Positions 5,900-8,084 of a stretch of 8,084 bases of DNA are shown here, in pieces; the first letter of the stretch is position 1; each line of letters starts with the position of its first letter. The stretch is from Alphaproteobacteria bacterium (GTDB taxonomy: Bacteria > Pseudomonadota > Alphaproteobacteria > Micropepsales > Micropepsaceae), in NCBI GenBank assembly GCA_003246795.1, contig QKCS01000331.1:1-8084 (forward strand), read 5' to 3'. A program made the translations under genes and the position numbers. Under the pieces are notes generated by a model. It did not search any database. It was not told the origin of the DNA and saw nothing but the letters and a program-made list of their open reading frames with translations.

Positions 5900-6006
5900 G
5901 CCTCACCCCCATACTCGCAAGTCTGACGTCAAGCAGAGCCGACCAGCGCGGGCGACAAAGCGTTCGCGCCCGCACTGTTCATTCGAAACCCAATGGAGAT
6001 GAAGCG

Positions 6007-6315
6007 ATGATCTACGCAACAGTCTCGTTCACGGTCGCGCCCGGCAAGAATTTCGAGGCCGACGAATACTTCCACACGGTGCAGCGTCAGGTAAAGAAAC
6101 TGACCGGCCACGACGTACGCATTCTGCAGCAGCTCGGCGGGCCGATGGGCCACTTCGTGCTCTCCAGCACGTACGATTCGATCGCCGAATGGGATCAGGC
6201 GCGCACGAAGATCCAACACGACAACGCGTTCCAGAAGCTGGTCGCGCAGGCCGGCAAGGACGGCTTGTTCGTGCAGGGCTCGGTCGCGTCGCAAATCTGG
6301 CAACAGCAGCAGTGA
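6007..6315 (+). CDS. Small dimeric alpha/beta-barrel protein (NIPSNAP-like)
   Basis: This encodes 102 residues. The sequence alternates as in ferredoxin-like dimeric alpha/beta-barrel domains: a first strand (MIYATVSFTVAPGKN), a helix (EADEYFHTVQRQVKKLTG), a strand (DVRILQQLGG), then GHFVLSSTYDSIAEWDQARTK as strand plus helix, a second helix (DNAFQKLVAQA) and a final strand (GSVASQIW). The strand followed by an S-x-x-E-W helix is typical of NIPSNAP and ABM-like proteins. No catalytic residues can be pointed to; related domains include monooxygenases and uncharacterised stress proteins. The ATG has GGAG (5995-5998) 8 bp upstream; the frame is open back to 5893, but that stretch has no site and no domain. 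It appears to be a single-gene unit, ending against a hairpin shared with the convergent operon. Confidence 0.82.
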   Translation: MIYATVSFTVAPGKNFEADEYFHTVQRQVKKLTGHDVRILQQLGGPMGHFVLSSTYDSIAEWDQARTKIQHDNAFQKLVAQAGKDGLFVQGSVASQIWQQQQ

Positions 6316-6323
6316 GCCACGAT

Positions 6324-6351
6324 GGGGGCCGTCGGCTTGCCGGCGGCTTCC
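6324..6351. terminator. GC-rich hairpin between convergent genes
   Basis: GCCGTCGG (6328-6335) pairs with CCGGCGGC (6340-6347) around the loop CTTG, with one G-T wobble. The stem can extend outward to 6324-6351 through two more wobbles and two G-C pairs. It fills most of the 39-bp gap between the stops of the NIPSNAP-like gene and the reconstructed DUF4019-like gene, where a bidirectional terminator is expected. No proper U-tract follows on either strand, so termination may be weak. Confidence 0.5.
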
Positions 6352-6354
6352 CGT

Positions 6355-6905
6355 TCAATTGACGATCGAGAGGTCGGGCTTGTAACGCCGTTCGTCCGAC
6401 TCGGTCATGATGACGGAGGTCTCGCCCAACGGGCGGTTCGGGAACGTGCCGCCGCCGAAGCGCCAGCCTTCGTCCGACTTGGCCATGGCGGCGTATTCGG
6501 GCTGTCCGGGTTTCGCCTTTCATATGTGCTGCGGACGATAAAGGCGACGTACTGTACGCCTTGGCGATAGCAGTGGCCCATTTCCGTGCACGGGAGTTTC
6601 GCTGCGTCGATGGGGTCGGCGGCGACGATTTCGTATGCGGTGAGCTTGCCGTCGCGGCGGCGGGCCTTGGTCATGCCCTTGCGCCAGCGCCTTTCGTCCC
6701 ACCACCGGCGAATGCGCGGATCGGTGAGCCGCCACTGGGCCCGGTAGTCTTCAGCCTGATAGGCCGCGACCCATTGCGCCAGCACGGCGCGCGCTTCCTC
6801 CACGTCGGCCTGCGTGGCGAGGGACGCACTCTCCGCGCGGAGTGCCGCTGCGCCATTAAACGTCAGCGCGGCGACGACGGCGATCCAGCAGAGAGCAGCG
6901 CGCAT
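6355..6905 (-). pseudogene. Exported DUF4019/NTF2-like protein, frameshifted
   Basis: The start at 6905 lies one base after the stop of the DUF924 gene (TGA-C-ATG) and encodes a signal peptide (MRAALCWIAVVAALTF ... LRAES). Next comes a helical domain with VLAQWVAAYQAEDYRAQWRL and WWDERRWRKGM, then LPCTEMGHCYRQGVQYVAFIVRS. After STYE the frame becomes Arg/Ser/Pro-rich and stops at 6405 (166 residues). The -1 frame, in contrast, reads KAKPGQPEYAAMAKSDEG and GWRFGGGTFPN to a stop at 6355-6357, a sensible continuation. Inserting one base in 6508-6525, most simply turning AAA (6518-6520 on the complement) into AAAA, restores 183 residues. The W-x-E/D domain and the terminal GWRF-type strand resemble DUF4019, an NTF2-like periplasmic family; this is tentative. 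The shift could be a real mutation, a sequencing or assembly error in a homopolymer, or less likely programmed frameshifting. Confidence 0.75.
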
Positions 6906-6906
6906 G

Positions 6907-7461
6907 TCAGAAGCCCTTGTTCTGTTCGAGGAACGCCTCTTCCTCTTTGGTGGAGGCGCGGCCGAGCACGGCGTTGCGATGGGGGTAGCGGCCGAAGCGA
7001 TCGACGATACTCTTGTGCATCGCCTCGTATCTCGACGTTTCCTCATCGCCGAGCTTGTCGAACAGCGCTTGCGCCTCGGCGTGCACCTTGCGCGACTCGC
7101 TGTGCATGAACGGCAGGTAGAGGAAGCGTCGCCGTCGAGGATCGAGCCGCATGTCATCCCCCGCGCGAACCGCTTCTTGGGCCAGCGCCAGCGCGACCGG
7201 GTCGTGCGCGAAGGCCTGCGGGTCGTCCCGGAACATGTTGCGCGCAAACTGATCGAGGACGATGACCTCGGCGAGCCGGCCTTCGGGCGTCGCGCGCCAA
7301 TCGCTGAGTTCGCCTTTCACCGCCGCCCAATAGGTCGCGAGGAAGCGTTGCTTTACCAACGCGTCGAACGCCGCGTCTTTCTTGAAATGCAGCTCGGGCT
7401 TCGTCTCGTCGAACCAGAACGTCAGAACATCGATGGGTTTCATCGCGGCTGCCGGGCTCAT
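6907..7461 (-). CDS. DUF924 family protein
   Basis: This encodes 184 residues and matches the DUF924 family throughout: VLTFWFDE at the start, then the sequence EVIVLDQFARNMFRDDPQAF (about 65-84), with the family's LDQFxRNxFR core. After it come DPVALALAQEAV, RRFLYLPFMHSES (about 110-122) and the C-terminal RFGRYPHRNAVLGR. The fold is all-helical and TPR-like; the biochemical role is unknown. Two starts are possible: ATG at 7461, overlapping the upstream stop as ATGA (7458-7461), and ATG at 7443. Neither has a ribosome binding site, so I prefer the coupled start at 7461; the shorter form would have 178 residues. It is the middle gene of a three-gene operon, with the DUF4019-like gene starting one base after its stop. 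Confidence 0.93.
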   Translation of the reverse strand: MSPAAAMKPIDVLTFWFDETKPELHFKKDAAFDALVKQRFLATYWAAVKGELSDWRATPEGRLAEVIVLDQFARNMFRDDPQAFAHDPVALALAQEAVRAGDDMRLDPRRRRFLYLPFMHSESRKVHAEAQALFDKLGDEETSRYEAMHKSIVDRFGRYPHRNAVLGRASTKEEEAFLEQNKGF

Positions 7462-7949
7462 TTTGCGAGCGCGGAGACGACATGGCCGGCGGCATAGTTC
7501 GTGTAGTCGCGGTGTTCCGTTACGCGGCCACCTTCGATCGTGACGATGGTGACGATCGGATAGGCATGCAGCACCGGGCCGTCGCAGGTCATTGTCAAAG
7601 GCTTGACGTCGCCGACGAACACGACGTGGCCGGATGCTTCGTAGACGCGCTCGACGTCGTACTCGAGCGATTTGATCGATTTGGCCCGCTCGCCAATGTT
7701 GGCGAGGTTTTCGTTGCGCCCGTGCCAGACGAACGGGCCGCCGATGCCCGGCACTTTCGTAGACGTTGGGTCGTTGAAGACCGCATCCTCGGCGTACAGG
7801 ATCTCCAACGTTTTCAGATCGAGGCGGGCGTAGGCGGAGAGATAGTCCTGTGCCTTGGCGATCGTTTGCGCGTCGCCGTGCGTCGACGGGCCGGCGGTGC
7901 TTGTTGTGAGACTCGCGAGCGCGAGCAGGACGGCCATCACTCTGATCAT
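7458..7949 (-). CDS. Exported SnoaL-like (NTF2-fold) protein
   Basis: This encodes 163 residues. A signal peptide covers about residues 1-19 (MIRVMAVLLALASLTTSTAG). The mature part follows the SnoaL-like/NTF2 plan: a helix AQDYLSAYARLDLKTLEILY, the characteristic EDAVFNDP after it, a GPFVWHGRNE insertion with the Phe-x-Trp-x-Gly typical of the family, then strands DVERVYEASGHVVFVGDVK, IVTIVTIEGGRVTEHRDYTNY and a final helix. The EHRDYTNY segment is where many members carry the catalytic or ligand Asp, but no enzymatic activity can be claimed. Only a weak GGAA lies directly before the ATG. It is the first clear gene of the operon that continues with DUF924 and the DUF4019-like gene; two of the three products are exported. 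Confidence 0.88.
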   Translation of the reverse strand: MIRVMAVLLALASLTTSTAGPSTHGDAQTIAKAQDYLSAYARLDLKTLEILYAEDAVFNDPTSTKVPGIGGPFVWHGRNENLANIGERAKSIKSLEYDVERVYEASGHVVFVGDVKPLTMTCDGPVLHAYPIVTIVTIEGGRVTEHRDYTNYAAGHVVSALAK

Positions 7950-7961
7950 TTCCGGCGACTA

Positions 7962-8084
7962 TCACGTGCGTGTGCGCACGATCAAACGGAAACGCGCCAC
8001 CGTCACGAACGCGTTATTCGGCGCGCCGCAACTGGTCGTTGGGAATTCCCGCGCGGCGACGACGGTGACTGTGCCGGCGGCACA
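7962..8084 (-). CDS. Possible 3' end of an upstream operon gene, partial
   Basis: On the minus strand a frame is open from the right edge to a TGA at 7964-7962, giving 40 residues ending AFVTVARFRLIVRTRT, with beta-strand-like alternation. It would end 12 bp before the SnoaL-like ATG, a typical operon distance. However, a plus-strand frame starting with GTG near 7967 is equally open and has the same fraction of G or C at third codon positions (31/40 against 30/39). I do not recognise either product. Confidence 0.25.
   Translation of the reverse strand, partial: CAAGTVTVVAAREFPTTSCGAPNNAFVTVARFRLIVRTRT

Larger units (their letters stand above)
5601..6006. other. 406-bp non-coding region between divergent genes
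   Basis: This gap separates the divergent acyl-CoA synthetase and NIPSNAP-like genes. Open frames cross it on both strands, but their products are Arg/Pro-rich and have no ribosome binding sites or recognisable domains. It contains a 14-bp direct repeat (5757-5806), a plausible plus-strand promoter (5827-5856) and a perfect 15-bp palindrome (5885-5899). The part nearest the synthetase start (5601-5750) shows nothing I can name. Confidence 0.6.

Noticed and set aside
5607..5975. Minus-strand open frame of 122 codons in the 406-bp intergenic region
   Set aside because: It has no ribosome binding site, the composition is Arg/Pro-rich and no motif is seen; it also contains the direct repeat and the palindrome.
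6511..6526. Programmed -1 ribosomal frameshifting in the DUF4019-like gene
   Set aside because: There is no X-XXY-YYZ slippery heptamer and no obvious downstream stimulatory stem; a single-base deletion in a short A run is simpler.
6405..7247. Minus-strand open frame extending the DUF4019-like gene upstream to 280 codons
   Set aside because: The first 114 codons overlap the DUF924 gene in a different frame; the signal peptide starts at 6905, one base after the DUF924 stop.
6814..7497. Plus-strand open frame of 227 codons
   Set aside because: It is antisense to the DUF924 gene and has no domain or ribosome binding site.
6907..7965. Minus-strand open frame extending the DUF924 gene to 352 codons
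   Set aside because: The extra N-terminal part is Arg-rich and lies in another frame over the SnoaL-like gene, which has a signal peptide and family motifs.
1..8084. CRISPR array, tRNA or rRNA gene, insertion sequence, toxin-antitoxin or defence system
   Set aside because: I saw no regularly spaced repeats, cloverleaf, transposase or integrase motifs, or paired toxin-antitoxin genes on either strand.

Overview
The window is GC-rich DNA with the codon habits, short intergenic gaps and gene families of an alphaproteobacterium. That is an inference from composition and gene content; no marker gene fixes the lineage. It is densely packed chromosomal DNA with no transposase, integrase, tRNA, rRNA or CRISPR array. 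I see no previously undescribed multi-gene system. The points worth attention are local: a frameshifted gene, a regulator that may be translated from a leaderless mRNA, a lipoprotein with an unusual topology, and several inverted or direct repeats near starts and ends of genes.

Layout, left to right. Positions 1-92 hold the 3' end of an NTF2/SnoaL-like gene whose stop overlaps the start of a TetR-family regulator (92-697). Converging on it is a two-gene minus-strand operon: an ArsR-family repressor (1186-1533) followed, with an ATGA overlap, by an SRPBCC/AHSA1-domain protein (701-1189). Diverging from the ArsR gene across 134 bp is an AhpD-like carboxymuconolactone decarboxylase-family gene with a CxxC motif (1668-2111). 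A 22-bp AT-rich interrupted palindrome next to the arsR start is a candidate operator, possibly acting on both directions.

The middle part is cell-envelope material: an outer-membrane beta-barrel protein on the minus strand (2086-2730, TTG start), then divergently a lipoprotein with a Pro/Ala/Thr-rich linker and a C-terminal membrane helix (2992-3573), then a small exported protein with two cysteines (3666-4019, GTG start).

Next is an acyl-CoA synthetase of the ANL superfamily on the minus strand (4035-5600) with all core motifs intact, followed by a 406-bp non-coding stretch containing a 14-bp direct repeat, a possible promoter and a 15-bp palindrome ahead of a small dimeric alpha/beta-barrel (NIPSNAP-like) protein (6007-6315).

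The right part is a tight minus-strand operon transcribed towards the left: an exported SnoaL-like protein (7458-7949), a DUF924 protein (6907-7461, ATGA overlap) and an exported DUF4019/NTF2-like protein (6355-6905, starting one base after the previous stop) whose reading frame is broken by an apparent one-base deletion near 6508-6525. A GC-rich hairpin at 6324-6351 separates this operon from the convergent NIPSNAP-like gene. The last 120 bp may hold the end of a further operon member but cannot be assigned.
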